DNA from: Streptomyces sp. H27-C3
GTDB lineage: Bacteria > Actinomycetota > Actinomycetes > Streptomycetales > Streptomycetaceae
Direction: 5' to 3'
Assembly (NCBI RefSeq): GCF_030063415.1
Contig: NZ_JASITA010000002.1
Span: 265,079 to 316,324 of the forward strand
DNA: 51,246 bases
Shown here: in pieces, positions 41,363 through 48,551 of the stretch
Layout of the letters: each line of letters starts with the position of its first letter
Numbering within the stretch: position 1 is the first letter of the stretch
Translations under genes and position numbers: made by a program
Notes under the pieces: model-generated
The model's database searches: none
What the model was told of the DNA's origin: nothing
Seen by the model: the letters and a program-made list of their open reading frames with translations, nothing else

Positions 41363-42348
41363 GCGGTGCTCCGCGCTTTCTTCTCGCGGTTCGAGATGCG
41401 CCGGACAGTCGCCGGGTCCACGCCTGTCCCGTGTGTGTCCTGGACAGCGGACAAGATCCCGGGATGGTCCAGGACACCGCGAGACAGGGCGTCGGTGATC
41501 GTGTCCGTCATGGTGGGACTGACGGGGCTCACGGATCGCAGCGGCTGCTTTGACCTGCTGTCTCGGCTGTCCCGGGCCTTGTCTACCTCGGCGCGGGCGG
41601 TGTCCTCGTCGTGGTCGATGCCGAGGTTGGTGAGGTAGTCGAGCACCTCGTCGGCGGACAGTCCCGGGACTTGGGACAGGACTGTCTGGACAGCCCGGAC
41701 AGTCCCGGGATCCTGTCCCGCCCTGTCCTGTCCTGCTGTCTCGGCATCGCTGTACGCCGCATGCTGCTCGGTCCGGCTGAGCTGACGTTGACGTGCGGCC
41801 AGCGCGAGCCGCGCGGTGATCTGCTCCTCGCGCTTGAGGAACCACTGCTGCGTGAGCTTCGACATCGGCCGCGACTGGTACTTGAGCGTCACGGTCCACA
41901 TGCCCTTGGCGACGGCGGAGATCACGGCGCCCGCGATGCCGACAGGCAGAGAGTCCTCGACCTTGCCGTGCGCGCAGACGGCGCCCATCTCGATCAGGAG
42001 GGCCACGTTCCCGGCGCGGCGCGGCAGTACGGCGCGCGCAGGGTCGTAGCGGGCGTGCCACTCCAACGCCATGCAGGAGATCCAGGCGAGGCCGAACGCC
42101 ACGGCGCCGAGGTAGGCGATGGGCGGGTACACGGCGCGGGCGAGGAAGTCGCCGATGGAGGCGGTGGACCACACGACGCTGATCGCGACCATGACGCCGG
42201 CCGCGGTGAGGACACCGCGGATGACGATGTGGTCCCAGTCGCGGGGTGCCACGGGGACGATCACGTCGTACTCGTCGTCGACCATCTCGGGAATGCCGTC
42301 GACGGTGTGCACGACCTGCCGTTTGCGGGTCTCGGTGCGGGTCTTCAC
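41359..42348 (-). CDS. SpdB2-like plasmid spread membrane protein
   Basis: 329-residue protein. The start (KTRTETRKRQVVHTVDGIPE, then PRDWDHIVIRGVLTAAGVMV) and AWISCMALEWHARYDPARA with four membrane helices in the first 170 residues match spread proteins of pSAM2-like and other Streptomyces conjugative elements. A coiled segment (KREEQITARLALAARQRQLS) and a C-terminal HTH-like end (ILSAVQDTHGTGVDPATVRR) follow. In plasmids this protein works with a TraB translocase to pass DNA along hyphae; no TraB is in the window. Homology is by recollection of the family. Confidence 0.75.
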   Translation of the reverse strand: MKTRTETRKRQVVHTVDGIPEMVDDEYDVIVPVAPRDWDHIVIRGVLTAAGVMVAISVVWSTASIGDFLARAVYPPIAYLGAVAFGLAWISCMALEWHARYDPARAVLPRRAGNVALLIEMGAVCAHGKVEDSLPVGIAGAVISAVAKGMWTVTLKYQSRPMSKLTQQWFLKREEQITARLALAARQRQLSRTEQHAAYSDAETAGQDRAGQDPGTVRAVQTVLSQVPGLSADEVLDYLTNLGIDHDEDTARAEVDKARDSRDSRSKQPLRSVSPVSPTMTDTITDALSRGVLDHPGILSAVQDTHGTGVDPATVRRISNREKKARSTA

Positions 42349-42417
42349 GTGTGCTCCTGGTCGAGGGGGCCGGGCCTGCGCGGGGTCTGGGCGCGGGCCC
42401 GGCCGGTGTGGTGGTGG

Positions 42418-42501
42418 TCAGCCGACGATGTGAGCGGTGATGATCACGGCGAGCAGTACGATCGGCGCGATGATCCCGAAGACGAGGTAGAACGCCCGCA
42501 T
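42418..42501 (-). CDS. 27-residue membrane peptide
   Basis: MRAFYLVFGIIAPIVLLAVI then ITAHIVG, a single membrane helix. The ATG is fused to the previous stop as TGATG, so it is probably translated. Position suggests a subunit of the Spd-like membrane complex. Confidence 0.55.
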   Translation of the reverse strand: MRAFYLVFGIIAPIVLLAVIITAHIVG

Positions 42502-42653
42502 CACCGGGTGCTCGCGGCTTCGTTGCCGTGGGCGCGGGCCTCGGCCAACTGGGTGCGGGCCTCGCCCTCCTTGCCCTTCGCACCGCAGTAGTCGGCGTCG
42601 GCCTGGCGATGCAGCTCGGCCACCCGCTCGGCTGCGCTCTGGTCGGTGCTCAC
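42501..42653 (-). CDS. 50-residue charged helical protein
   Basis: MSTDQSAAERVAELHRQADA, DYCGAKGKEGEARTQLAEAR, then AHGNEAASTR. Highly charged, helical and soluble. GTG start overlaps the preceding stop as GTGA, and its stop overlaps the next start. Function unknown. Confidence 0.6.
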   Translation of the reverse strand: MSTDQSAAERVAELHRQADADYCGAKGKEGEARTQLAEARAHGNEAASTR

Positions 42654-42973
42654 AGGCACACCGCCCCGAGGGCGAGGCGCAGGCGGTCGGCGTAGTCGGC
42701 GCGGGTCCCGTCGAGCGGCAGGTCGCGGAGCGCGGTGAGGGTGGCGACGATGTCGCGGCCGACGGCCGGGCTGCTGTTGTAGTCGCCGTGGTGGTCCCAG
42801 ACGGCGAGCTGCGCCTCGATGAACCTGGTGTTCTCCCGCATGGCCGTGTGCCGGTTCATGGACTCCAGCCGGTCACAGACGCTGCGCAGGATCTCGCGGA
42901 CCCGGGCCGTGTCGGGGCCCGTGAGCCGGGTGAGCACGAGCAGGGGCGCGGTGCGCGCGCTGGTCGCCATCAC
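42650..42973 (-). CDS. Hypothetical helical protein
   Basis: 107-residue protein: SARTAPLLVLTRLTGPDTAR, VREILRSVCDRLESMNRHTA, FIEAQLAVWDHHGDYNSSPA. All-helical, no membrane segment. Start is GTG 42973 or the adjacent ATG 42970, which overlaps the upstream stop. Second gene of the block. No family recognised. Confidence 0.65.
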   Translation of the reverse strand: MMATSARTAPLLVLTRLTGPDTARVREILRSVCDRLESMNRHTAMRENTRFIEAQLAVWDHHGDYNSSPAVGRDIVATLTALRDLPLDGTRADYADRLRLALGAVCL

Positions 42974-43284
42974 AGGCCCCGGGCGGCTGACCTGAGACGC
43001 ATGGCGTACTCGCCGTTGGTCTCGCGCAGGTAGCCGCGGATCTCGGGCATCGCGGCAGTGGCCTGTGTGGCGGCTCCGCTTGCCACGGCGAACGGGAGAC
43101 CGGCCAAGACGAGGTTGCCGGCGCTTCCGGCGGCTTCGCGGTACTGGTGCTCGGTGAGGACGAGGAAAGGGTTCTCGTCGAGGAGTGCGGCGGCCTCGGT
43201 GAGGAGCCGGGCGGCGTGCGTCGGCTCGGTGAGGATGCGTCGCAACGCTTCGTCGAGCTCGGTGTGATCGGTACGCTCGTGCAT
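42970..43284 (-). CDS. Hypothetical protein, first gene of the Spd-like block
   Basis: 104 residues from ATG 43284, which has AGGAG 8 bases upstream; ATG 43290 is too close to that site. Sequence MHERTDHTELDEALRRILTE, LLDENPFLVLTEHQYREAAG, PEIRGYLRETNGEYAMRLRS. Helical, soluble. It is transcribed from the divergent region that holds the 28-bp palindrome, so it is probably repressed in the lysogen or resident state. Confidence 0.65.
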   Translation of the reverse strand: MHERTDHTELDEALRRILTEPTHAARLLTEAAALLDENPFLVLTEHQYREAAGSAGNLVLAGLPFAVASGAATQATAAMPEIRGYLRETNGEYAMRLRSAARGL

Positions 43285-43320
43285 GGTCATCGCTCCTGGT
43301 GGTTCAGGTGGGATGGCTGG

Positions 43321-43351
43321 CCCCGGCGGGAGGTGCGAACTCCTGCCGGGG
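43321..43351 (-). promoter_or_regulatory. Leader stem-loop ahead of the Spd-like operon
   Basis: 12-base arms CCCCGGCGGGAG (43321-43332) and CTCCTGCCGGGG (43340-43351), 11 of 12 paired, 7-base loop. It lies in the untranslated leader of the minus-strand operon, between the palindrome and the first ribosome site. It could attenuate transcription or protect the 5' end. Confidence 0.5.
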
Positions 43352-43389
43352 CACTTCTCATTGGCGAGCAGAACTGGGCTGCCCAGTGT

Positions 43390-43417
43390 CCAGCGTACGG
43401 GATATCCCGTACACTGG
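43390..43417. promoter_or_regulatory. 28-bp operator palindrome in a divergent promoter
   Basis: Arms CCAGCGTACGGGAT and ATCCCGTACACTGG match at 13 of 14 positions with no spacer; the inner 18 bases are perfect. A second palindrome, ACTGGGC-t-GCCCAGT, is at 43373-43387. TACACT (43410-43415) is 17 bases from TGTCCA (43387-43392), a possible promoter for the HTH gene, and the mirror TACGCT could serve the opposite operon. A repressor bound here would silence both. Confidence 0.7.
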
Positions 43418-43448
43418 CAACGCAGCCCGCCCACGGAAGGGACCGGGC

Positions 43449-43739
43449 ATGGAAGAGGAGGTGCAGCGCGTGTTCGACGCTCTCGCGGGTCTCGCGGACA
43501 TCGAAGATCCAAAAGCGCGCGCGCTCGCTGTCGTCAAGGTGCTGAAGGGCTGGCCGCAACAGAGCAGCCAGCTTCGAGAACTGCGGCGACAGGCAATCCT
43601 CGAACTTCTGGCACCGGAGGAAGCATCGGTGCGGAAGGTCGCGAAGGAGCTCGGTGTCTCGCCGACGACGATTCAGGACGTCGCGGCGGGCTACTCGCGG
43701 TCTGGGAAGGACCGCGCCAAGAAGGCCGAGTCCGAATGA
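43449..43739 (+). CDS. Small HTH regulator
   Basis: 96-residue protein. Helical N-terminus (EEEVQRVFDALAGLADIEDP), then QQSSQLRELRRQAILELLAP and the HTH EEASVRKVAKELGVSPTTIQ. The C-terminus is Lys-rich. GGAAGGG lies 7 bases before the ATG. It is encoded 32 bases from the large palindrome and is its most likely reader; the HTH is of the sigma/HTH-23 type common in actinomycete plasmid regulators. Confidence 0.75.
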   Translation: MEEEVQRVFDALAGLADIEDPKARALAVVKVLKGWPQQSSQLRELRRQAILELLAPEEASVRKVAKELGVSPTTIQDVAAGYSRSGKDRAKKAESE

Positions 43740-43811
43740 GAGACGGCCGAGCGGTGTGAAAGACCGCCCGGCCGCGAAGCAACCCGACCCAAGCAAGAGA
43801 GAGGCGCTCCC

Positions 43812-44387
43812 TTGAGCGTACAGAACGAAGCCACCGACCAGCGCCGAGCTGCCGTCTACCGACTGTGGGACACGGACGGGAACCTGCTCTACATCGGATC
43901 CGCCTACAGCCCCGGCATGCGGGCGAAGGCGCACCGGGCCAAGCCGTGGTGGCCTCTGGCTGTCCGTCGCACTGACGAGTGGCACCCGAGCCGCGAGGCC
44001 GCCTATGTCGCGGAAACCGTGGCGATCGAGCAGGCGCGTCCGCCGGGCAACAAGATCAGTGGGCCCGGAGCGGTAGCAGTTCCCGCGCAAGGGCCCAAGG
44101 CGACGCGTTCGGTGGAGGGGGACCCTCTCCTCATCTTCGCCGAGCTTGACGACCTCTTCCGCGAGTTGGAGGCCGAGCCGCCTGCCGTCCGCTTCCGCAA
44201 GCTGACCGAGATCATGGAGTCCCTTGAAGCGGCTTCTCGGTCGGCGCGAAGGCTCCTCATCCGGCAGATGCGCGGCAGCAGCATGACGTACCGCGGGATC
44301 GCGAAGGAGATGGGCATCAGTTTCGGCCGCGTCCGGCAGATCCTCGCCGAGGAGCCAGACCAGCCGTCGCCCGGCGCGGCCGAGTAG
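43812..44387 (+). CDS. GIY-YIG domain fused to an HTH
   Basis: 191-residue protein. Residues 12-80 form a GIY-YIG fold: AAVYRLWDTDGNLLYIGSAY, basic RAKAHRAKPWW, and EAAYVAETVAIEQARPPGN with the catalytic-type Glu and terminal Asn. A linker leads to an HTH near the end, MTYRGIAKEMGISFGRVRQI. GIY-YIG proteins nick or cut DNA; joined to an HTH it could be a regulator, a homing-type or repair nuclease, or a defence enzyme. The hairpin terminator follows 14 bases after its stop. Confidence 0.75.
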   Translation: MSVQNEATDQRRAAVYRLWDTDGNLLYIGSAYSPGMRAKAHRAKPWWPLAVRRTDEWHPSREAAYVAETVAIEQARPPGNKISGPGAVAVPAQGPKATRSVEGDPLLIFAELDDLFRELEAEPPAVRFRKLTEIMESLEAASRSARRLLIRQMRGSSMTYRGIAKEMGISFGRVRQILAEEPDQPSPGAAE

Positions 44388-44400
44388 CTGCGCCCACGTC

Positions 44401-44432
44401 GAAGCCCCCGCCGTAGTCGTGGCGGGGGCTTC
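44401..44432 (+). terminator. Terminator after the GIY-YIG gene
   Basis: Perfect 12-base arms GAAGCCCCCGCC (44401-44412) and GGCGGGGGCTTC (44421-44432), 8-base loop, followed by GTGCGTTCC. Clear separation from the next plus-strand genes. Confidence 0.75.
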
Positions 44433-44478
44433 GTGCGTTCCGGCGCGCCACGGGGCAGGCGTGCGCCATCCTGGACGG

Positions 44479-44640
44479 ATGAGCGATGAACCACGCCCTT
44501 GCCAGTCCTGCAACGGGGCCCGCGTCACCGAGCACACGGAGCACACCGTCGAGACCGACGAGAAGGGCCAGCAGAAGCCCGTCACCAGGACCTGGACCGG
44601 CCCCTGCTCGTCCTGCAACGGGTCCGGAATCTCAGCCTGA
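44479..44640 (+). CDS. Small zinc-finger protein (two CxxCNG motifs)
   Basis: 53-residue protein with CQSCNGARVTEHTEHTVE near the start and CSSCNGSGISA at the end: two DnaJ-like C-x2-C-N-G halves that together make one zinc site. The ribosome site is weak. It is common in actinophages; it may bind RNA, DNA or an unfolded protein. Confidence 0.65.
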   Translation: MSDEPRPCQSCNGARVTEHTEHTVETDEKGQQKPVTRTWTGPCSSCNGSGISA

Positions 44641-44650
44641 GGAGACTGCT

Positions 44651-44944
44651 ATGCGCACGATCTACGTCTGTCTGGGCTGTGCCGGCCTGTACCTGCCGCC
44701 CGAGTCGATGACCTATCCGAGCCTCGGCATGGTGGCGAGTCGGGTGCACTGCGGGATGCCGGACTGCAAGGCGACCGCCGAGGAAGCCGTGAAGCTGGTC
44801 GGCGTGCCTGAGGAGACAGTGGCTCGGTGGATGCGGCGTGCGGCGGGCCTGGACGGGGTGGTGCGCGAGCCGCGGCCGGGGCGGCGTGCGCGTGGGCGTC
44901 GGCCTGGTGCTGCTCCTGCGTCGGCGCGCAGCAAGCTGCTGTAG
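44651..44944 (+). CDS. Small Cys-containing phage protein
   Basis: 97-residue protein: MRTIYVCLGCAGLYLPPESM, then VHCGMPDCKATAEEAVKLVG, a C-x2-C...C-x4-C zinc-ribbon pattern, and an Arg-rich basic tail (RPGRRARGRRPG) that could bind nucleic acid. GGAG lies 6 bases before the ATG. Follows the CxxCNG protein by 10 bases. Confidence 0.65.
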   Translation: MRTIYVCLGCAGLYLPPESMTYPSLGMVASRVHCGMPDCKATAEEAVKLVGVPEETVARWMRRAAGLDGVVREPRPGRRARGRRPGAAPASARSKLL

Positions 44945-44959
44945 GCCCTAGGTACGACA

Positions 44960-44989
44960 GCGCCCCCGCCTCGTTGAGGTCGGGGGCGC
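44960..44989. terminator. Terminator between convergent operons
   Basis: GCGCCCCCG (44960-44968) pairs with CGGGGGCGC (44981-44989); an inner CCTC/GAGG extends it around a 3-base loop with one bulge. It lies 15 bases after the plus-strand stop and in front of the convergent minus operon end. Confidence 0.7.
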
Positions 44990-45050
44990 GCTGCTGTCCG
45001 GATGTGTCCGGGGGCGGGGCGCGTGCGCGGGGCAGCGAATCTCATGCCTG

Positions 45051-45101
45051 CTTGAACGTCAGGTCCCCAAGTTCAAGGTTCGGGCGCGAAGCTTGAACTT
45101 G
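45051..45101. repeat. Cluster of CTTGAAC motifs
   Basis: CTTGAAC occurs at 45051-45057 and 45092-45098, and its complement GTTCAAG at 45071-45077, within 50 bases. The last copy is inside AAGCTTGAACTTG. The region has no gene. Such a cluster is typical of protein binding sites; the centre of two copies is 20-21 bases apart. Confidence 0.45.
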
Positions 45102-45129
45102 CCTCGAGTCGACCCCGGACATAGCAGTA

Positions 45130-45153
45130 CCCCGCCTGGATCAGGAGGCGGGG
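45130..45153. terminator. Hairpin downstream of the minus-strand early operon
   Basis: Perfect 8-base arms CCCCGCCT (45130-45137) and AGGCGGGG (45146-45153) with loop ggatcagg. It lies about 80 bases past the last gene (stop at 45233) of the long minus-strand operon, suiting a terminator. Confidence 0.6.
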
Positions 45154-45232
45154 CGGTGCAGCAGCAGCAACACCCTGGGGTAGAAGGAGTTGTTGGGGTC
45201 AGCCTACGCGCGGGTGCTGACAATGAGACCGG

Positions 45233-45559
45233 TCAGGCCGGGCCTGGTTGTGCGTACACCGGCCAGTCGTCCGGCGGCTCTACGGCGAGCGGCACCGTGC
45301 GGTCCTCCGTCAACGCTTCGCCGTACCGGGTGGGATCGCCCTGCTTCAGCCCGTTGTCGCCGCGCACGAAGACGCGGCATCGGATCAAACGCCCGTCCGG
45401 TGTGTCCTCGATGGTGATCGGGTGGTCAGCGGACACGTCGTCCGGGGTAAGGCCGTTGGCGCCCGCCCATTCGTAGAGTGCGCCGGTGCGGCCTTGGGCT
45501 CGGTGGAGTTGCCAGAGGGTGGCGTTGGAGATGAGGCGTACGGGCGGCGGTGTGTTCAT
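45233..45559 (-). CDS. Hypothetical phage protein
   Basis: 108-residue protein: ISNATLWQLHRAQGRTGALY, EWAGANGLTPDDVSADHPIT, RLIRCRVFVRGDNGLKQGDP. Mixed helix and strand, no Cys pair, no membrane helix. It is the last gene of the long minus-strand operon. No family recognised. Confidence 0.65.
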   Translation of the reverse strand: MNTPPPVRLISNATLWQLHRAQGRTGALYEWAGANGLTPDDVSADHPITIEDTPDGRLIRCRVFVRGDNGLKQGDPTRYGEALTEDRTVPLAVEPPDDWPVYAQPGPA

Positions 45560-45562
45560 GGG

Positions 45563-46258
45563 TCAGGCCTTCCAGGTGGGGATGCTGAGTCCAGGGCCGG
45601 GCTGGTAGAGGGAGCAGCGTCGGAGGTGCGGGTCGAGGATGCCGAGGGCCAGCTCGACGGGGGTGGGTTCCCGGGTGGCGGGGCCGAGGAGGCCGAGCGG
45701 TGCGCCCGTACCTACGCATTCCCCGAAGGCTGCGAGGGCTGCGCTGGCGCTGGCACTGGCGAACGCCTGCTCCTCGAAGTGCCGCAGTAGTGCGGCGATC
45801 ACCGACCCGCCCTCTGCCAGCGTCTTGAAGTGCGGGCGCTCGGGTGCCTGTGGCCGGTCGAGGCCGGCCAGTTGGTCGTCGGTGATCCCGTGTGCGTGGG
45901 CGAGGTCGAGGAGTTCCGGGCACTCGTTGAGGTTGTCGGTGACGGAAAGGGCTATGTCACCGGTGGTGCCGCATCCGAGGCAGGCAGGTTCCCAGGTGAC
46001 GTCCGGGTCGAGGGTGTGGCGGTCGAGGATGCGGCGGTCGGCGGCGCAGCGGCGGAGCACGGCGGACGGGTCGTGCAGGGCGATGTGCTCGCCGTCGCCT
46101 TGGTGTGGGGCGAACGCTACGGTGCCGCTGTTGACCTGGTCGCGGACTTCGCGGGCGAGGTCGTCGTACGCCCATGTCGGCGACGCCTGTTGGTGGCCTC
46201 GCGCGGTGGTCTCGGTCCGGTCGACTTGCTGGGTGATCCAGGCGTGGAGGTCAGGCAC
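45563..46258 (-). CDS. DUF6221-like protein
   Basis: 231 residues from GTG 46258. The first 100 residues (LHAWITQQVDRTETTARGHQ, HIALHDPSAVLRRCAADRRI) match DUF6221. The rest has a CLGCGTTGD Cys pair and an Ala-rich helix (SASASAALAAFGECVGTGA). It is the second and longer such protein of this prophage; the other is at 37739. GTG overlaps the gene before by 8 bases. Confidence 0.65.
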   Translation of the reverse strand: MPDLHAWITQQVDRTETTARGHQQASPTWAYDDLAREVRDQVNSGTVAFAPHQGDGEHIALHDPSAVLRRCAADRRILDRHTLDPDVTWEPACLGCGTTGDIALSVTDNLNECPELLDLAHAHGITDDQLAGLDRPQAPERPHFKTLAEGGSVIAALLRHFEEQAFASASASAALAAFGECVGTGAPLGLLGPATREPTPVELALGILDPHLRRCSLYQPGPGLSIPTWKA

Positions 46259-46472
46259 CGGGCTGCTCCTCTCCGTCGAGGGCGCGGATCGTGGGGCACG
46301 GCCAGTCCGCGTACCGGTCGTTCGTCGAGCACCAGTCACAGGTGTTGTACTCCTGCTTGTGCAGGGCCCGCACCCGCTTAATCCGGGCGCTCGCGGACGC
46401 GATCATCTCGGCGAGCTGCACCTCGTCGAAGCTGACGAGGAGGGCCTGCGCGGCAGGGGTGGGGTCGGTCAC
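46251..46472 (-). CDS. Small phage hypothetical protein
   Basis: 73 residues from GTG 46472: ALLVSFDEVQLAEMIASASA, RIKRVRALHKQEYNTCDWCS, then RYADWPCPTIRALDG. A CDWC pair and one later Cys hint at a zinc site. GTGA-type overlaps at both ends place it in the operon. A similar motif (Y..CP..YPCPTIRAL) is common in Streptomyces phage proteins. Confidence 0.6.
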   Translation of the reverse strand: MTDPTPAAQALLVSFDEVQLAEMIASASARIKRVRALHKQEYNTCDWCSTNDRYADWPCPTIRALDGEEQPGA

Positions 46473-47971
46473 GACTGCTGCTCCTTGGCGTTGTACGGCT
46501 CGTGGTTCGCGGCCTGCGGGTTGCCGTGCGCCTGGAGCCACCGGGCCTTGATGCCTTCGTACCGCTCCGCGCTAAGCGGCTCAGGGAGGCGCAGCGTCTT
46601 CGCCGACACGTGAGACTCGGCCAGGTGTCGTGCTGCGCCCTGGCGTGCGTGCTCCTCGCTGCCCATGTCGGTGGCGAGCCAGCCCTTGCAGTCTCCTTGG
46701 CCCCAGCAGCGCCATGCCCAGGCTTGGTGCCCGCGGTCGTGGCGGTACTCGGTGACGTTCATGAACGCGGGGAGGTCGACGGGCTCAGCCTGTGTCGGGT
46801 TCGGGCGCCAGTCCTCGGCCAGCTCCAACAGCAGCGTGCAGGCTGCCGCGTCGTACCCGGTGACCCGGTAGACCACCTGGTTCGCGATCTCGATCAGGTC
46901 AGGGGTGGGCATGCGCAGGTACGCCTTGTGCTCGGTGATCATGTTCAGCGCCATGGAGGAACGGTGCGGAGCCTGGACGACGGTGAGGGCGCGTCCGCGT
47001 TCGGTAGTGAGGACGATGTCGTCGGGCTCCAGGTCGGGCGCAGCAGCCGCGGCGGGCGCTGCTGCCCGAACAGGTTGCCGCTCCAGGGCGGTGCTGGCGG
47101 CGTCGGGTTCGGGGCATTCGAGGCGGGAGCAGGTGATGTAGCCGCCGTCACCGAGGAACAAGCTGGTCTTGCCGCACGCGGGGCACCGGCCTTGCACGTC
47201 GCGGTACGGAAACCGCCCCTCCTGGGGGGTGGCACGGTCGTAGCGGTGCTGCTCACCGGCCGGCCGTGTGGGTCGCTCCGCGTGGCCTTCCATGAAGCAC
47301 CGGGATGCGGTGGCTTGGGCCCATTGGATCTGCTTGGCCACCTCCAGGCGCTTCGCGGGGGTGGTCCGGTTCCAGCGCCAGATCAACTGAGCCGGGGTGG
47401 CGATGGAGTGCTCGTCGAGGTGCTCCTCCTCGCCCTCGTGGAACGCGGCGAGCTTCCTGCGGAGCGCTGTGCTCTCGACGCGGTAGTCCGAGGTGACGGC
47501 TTCCTGCCACGCCAGTTCGGTGCGCAGCACGCTGACGAGGGCCTGGTGGCGTTCGTCAGAGCAGATGAGCGGGGTGGCCAGGGTCGCGCGGGCCTCGGTC
47601 TCCTCCGGCTCCGCCCCGTCCGCCAACGCCTCGCCGAGCAGTTCAGCGGCCCGTTTCAGTTGGTCGGTGCGCGTGGCCCACAGCGCGGTGAGACCACGTA
47701 CGCGCGCCATGGCAGTCTCAGCCGTGTCGGCGCGCCGACGGTGGGTCGCCAGCGCTGTGCATGCCTGCTCGTGCGCCCAGGTGGTGGGGTACGGCTGCCG
47801 GTCGTGCGCGATGGCGAGGTCACGCTCGGTCTCGGCGGCCTTGAGGTTGGCAGCCATGGCCCGGATGCCTGCGTCGAGCTGGTCGGACTCGGCCGGGAGG
47901 ATCGTGCCGCGGCGGAGGCGGTCGACGAGGTGGATCAGGCCAGCCTCGCTGAGGGCGCGGACGTCGGTCAT
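46469..47971 (-). CDS. Large phage hypothetical with central zinc ribbon
   Basis: 500-residue soluble protein. The N-terminal 200 residues are helical (SEAGLIHLVDRLRRGTILPA; AANLKAAETERDLAIAHDRQ). Near residues 260-290 CPACGKTSLFLGDGG followed by CSRLECPEPDAA forms a zinc ribbon resembling DUF6085. The C-terminal part has QAWAWRCWGQGDCKGWLAT, a second Cys pair. Family name is from memory. It probably acts in early phage metabolism, as its operon lacks virion genes. Confidence 0.65.
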   Translation of the reverse strand: MTDVRALSEAGLIHLVDRLRRGTILPAESDQLDAGIRAMAANLKAAETERDLAIAHDRQPYPTTWAHEQACTALATHRRRADTAETAMARVRGLTALWATRTDQLKRAAELLGEALADGAEPEETEARATLATPLICSDERHQALVSVLRTELAWQEAVTSDYRVESTALRRKLAAFHEGEEEHLDEHSIATPAQLIWRWNRTTPAKRLEVAKQIQWAQATASRCFMEGHAERPTRPAGEQHRYDRATPQEGRFPYRDVQGRCPACGKTSLFLGDGGYITCSRLECPEPDAASTALERQPVRAAAPAAAAAPDLEPDDIVLTTERGRALTVVQAPHRSSMALNMITEHKAYLRMPTPDLIEIANQVVYRVTGYDAAACTLLLELAEDWRPNPTQAEPVDLPAFMNVTEYRHDRGHQAWAWRCWGQGDCKGWLATDMGSEEHARQGAARHLAESHVSAKTLRLPEPLSAERYEGIKARWLQAHGNPQAANHEPYNAKEQQS

Positions 47972-48030
47972 GTGCTGCTCCTTGGAGGGTACGGGCGGCC
48001 CGGCCGGACGGTGCGGCCGGGCCGTGGTGG

Positions 48031-48264
48031 TCAGTGGTCGTCGCCGAGCGCGGGCGCCTCATACATCTCGTCGAGGCGGCGGCACTCCCTCCCCCGGCGG
48101 GCCTTGGCCCACACCAGGCTGGCGAGGATGAGGGCCCCGCCGCCGAGCATGGGCACCCACCAGGCGGGCGGCTGGCCGAGGATCAGGTAGCCGCAGCCGG
48201 TGGCGATGGCTGCTGCGAGGGCGCCGATGAGGACGCGGTGGAAGAGGTCGAGGCGGGTGGGCAT
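48031..48264 (-). CDS. Small membrane protein
   Basis: 77-residue protein with two membrane helices (RVLIGALAAAIATGCGYLIL; WWVPMLGGGALILASLVWAK) and a charged tail. TGATG overlap with the gene before. Could be a superinfection exclusion or accessory membrane protein; nothing specific shows that. Confidence 0.65.
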   Translation of the reverse strand: MPTRLDLFHRVLIGALAAAIATGCGYLILGQPPAWWVPMLGGGALILASLVWAKARRGRECRRLDEMYEAPALGDDH

Positions 48265-48551
48265 CAGAGGCCTGCCCCGAGCCCGGTGGCCTTGCCGTAG
48301 GCCTCTGTGATGGCGGCGATGTCCTGGATGGTGACGTCGTGGCGGTCGAACCGCTCGTACTGCTTGTCGCCGAGGAGCAGCCGGAGCAGGCCGTCGACGT
48401 CGTTGTCGTCGAGGTCGCGCAGCTTGCGGGCGGTGGAGCGGGGCAGCTCGGTGGGCAGTTCGAAGGTGGTGTCGTCGAGCTCGAACGACCAGGCGCGGCC
48501 GAGCGCTTCGAGGCGCTGGGTGCGGGCGGCGTTGACGTTGAAGTCAGGCAT
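48264..48551 (-). CDS. Tail-chaperone-like small protein outside the tail operon
   Basis: 95-residue protein: FNVNAARTQRLEALGRAWSF, ELDDTTFELPTELPRSTARK, LRLLLGDKQYERFDRHDVTI, then AAITEAYGKATG. The alternation of a short beta part, LP..LP and a helical end with LLG..Q recalls siphophage tail assembly chaperones. It stands in the early operon, 24 kb from the tail genes, so either it is a relic or the fold serves another role. Confidence 0.55.
   Translation of the reverse strand: MPDFNVNAARTQRLEALGRAWSFELDDTTFELPTELPRSTARKLRDLDDNDVDGLLRLLLGDKQYERFDRHDVTIQDIAAITEAYGKATGLGAGL

Noticed and set aside
38707..43284. Complete conjugation system
   Set aside because: Only spread-type membrane proteins are seen. 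No FtsK/TraB ATPase, relaxase or replication initiator is in the window, so self-transfer cannot be claimed.
46502..48190. Plus-strand open frame of about 560 codons
   Set aside because: Antisense of the 500-residue zinc-ribbon protein that sits in an overlapped operon; no motif.
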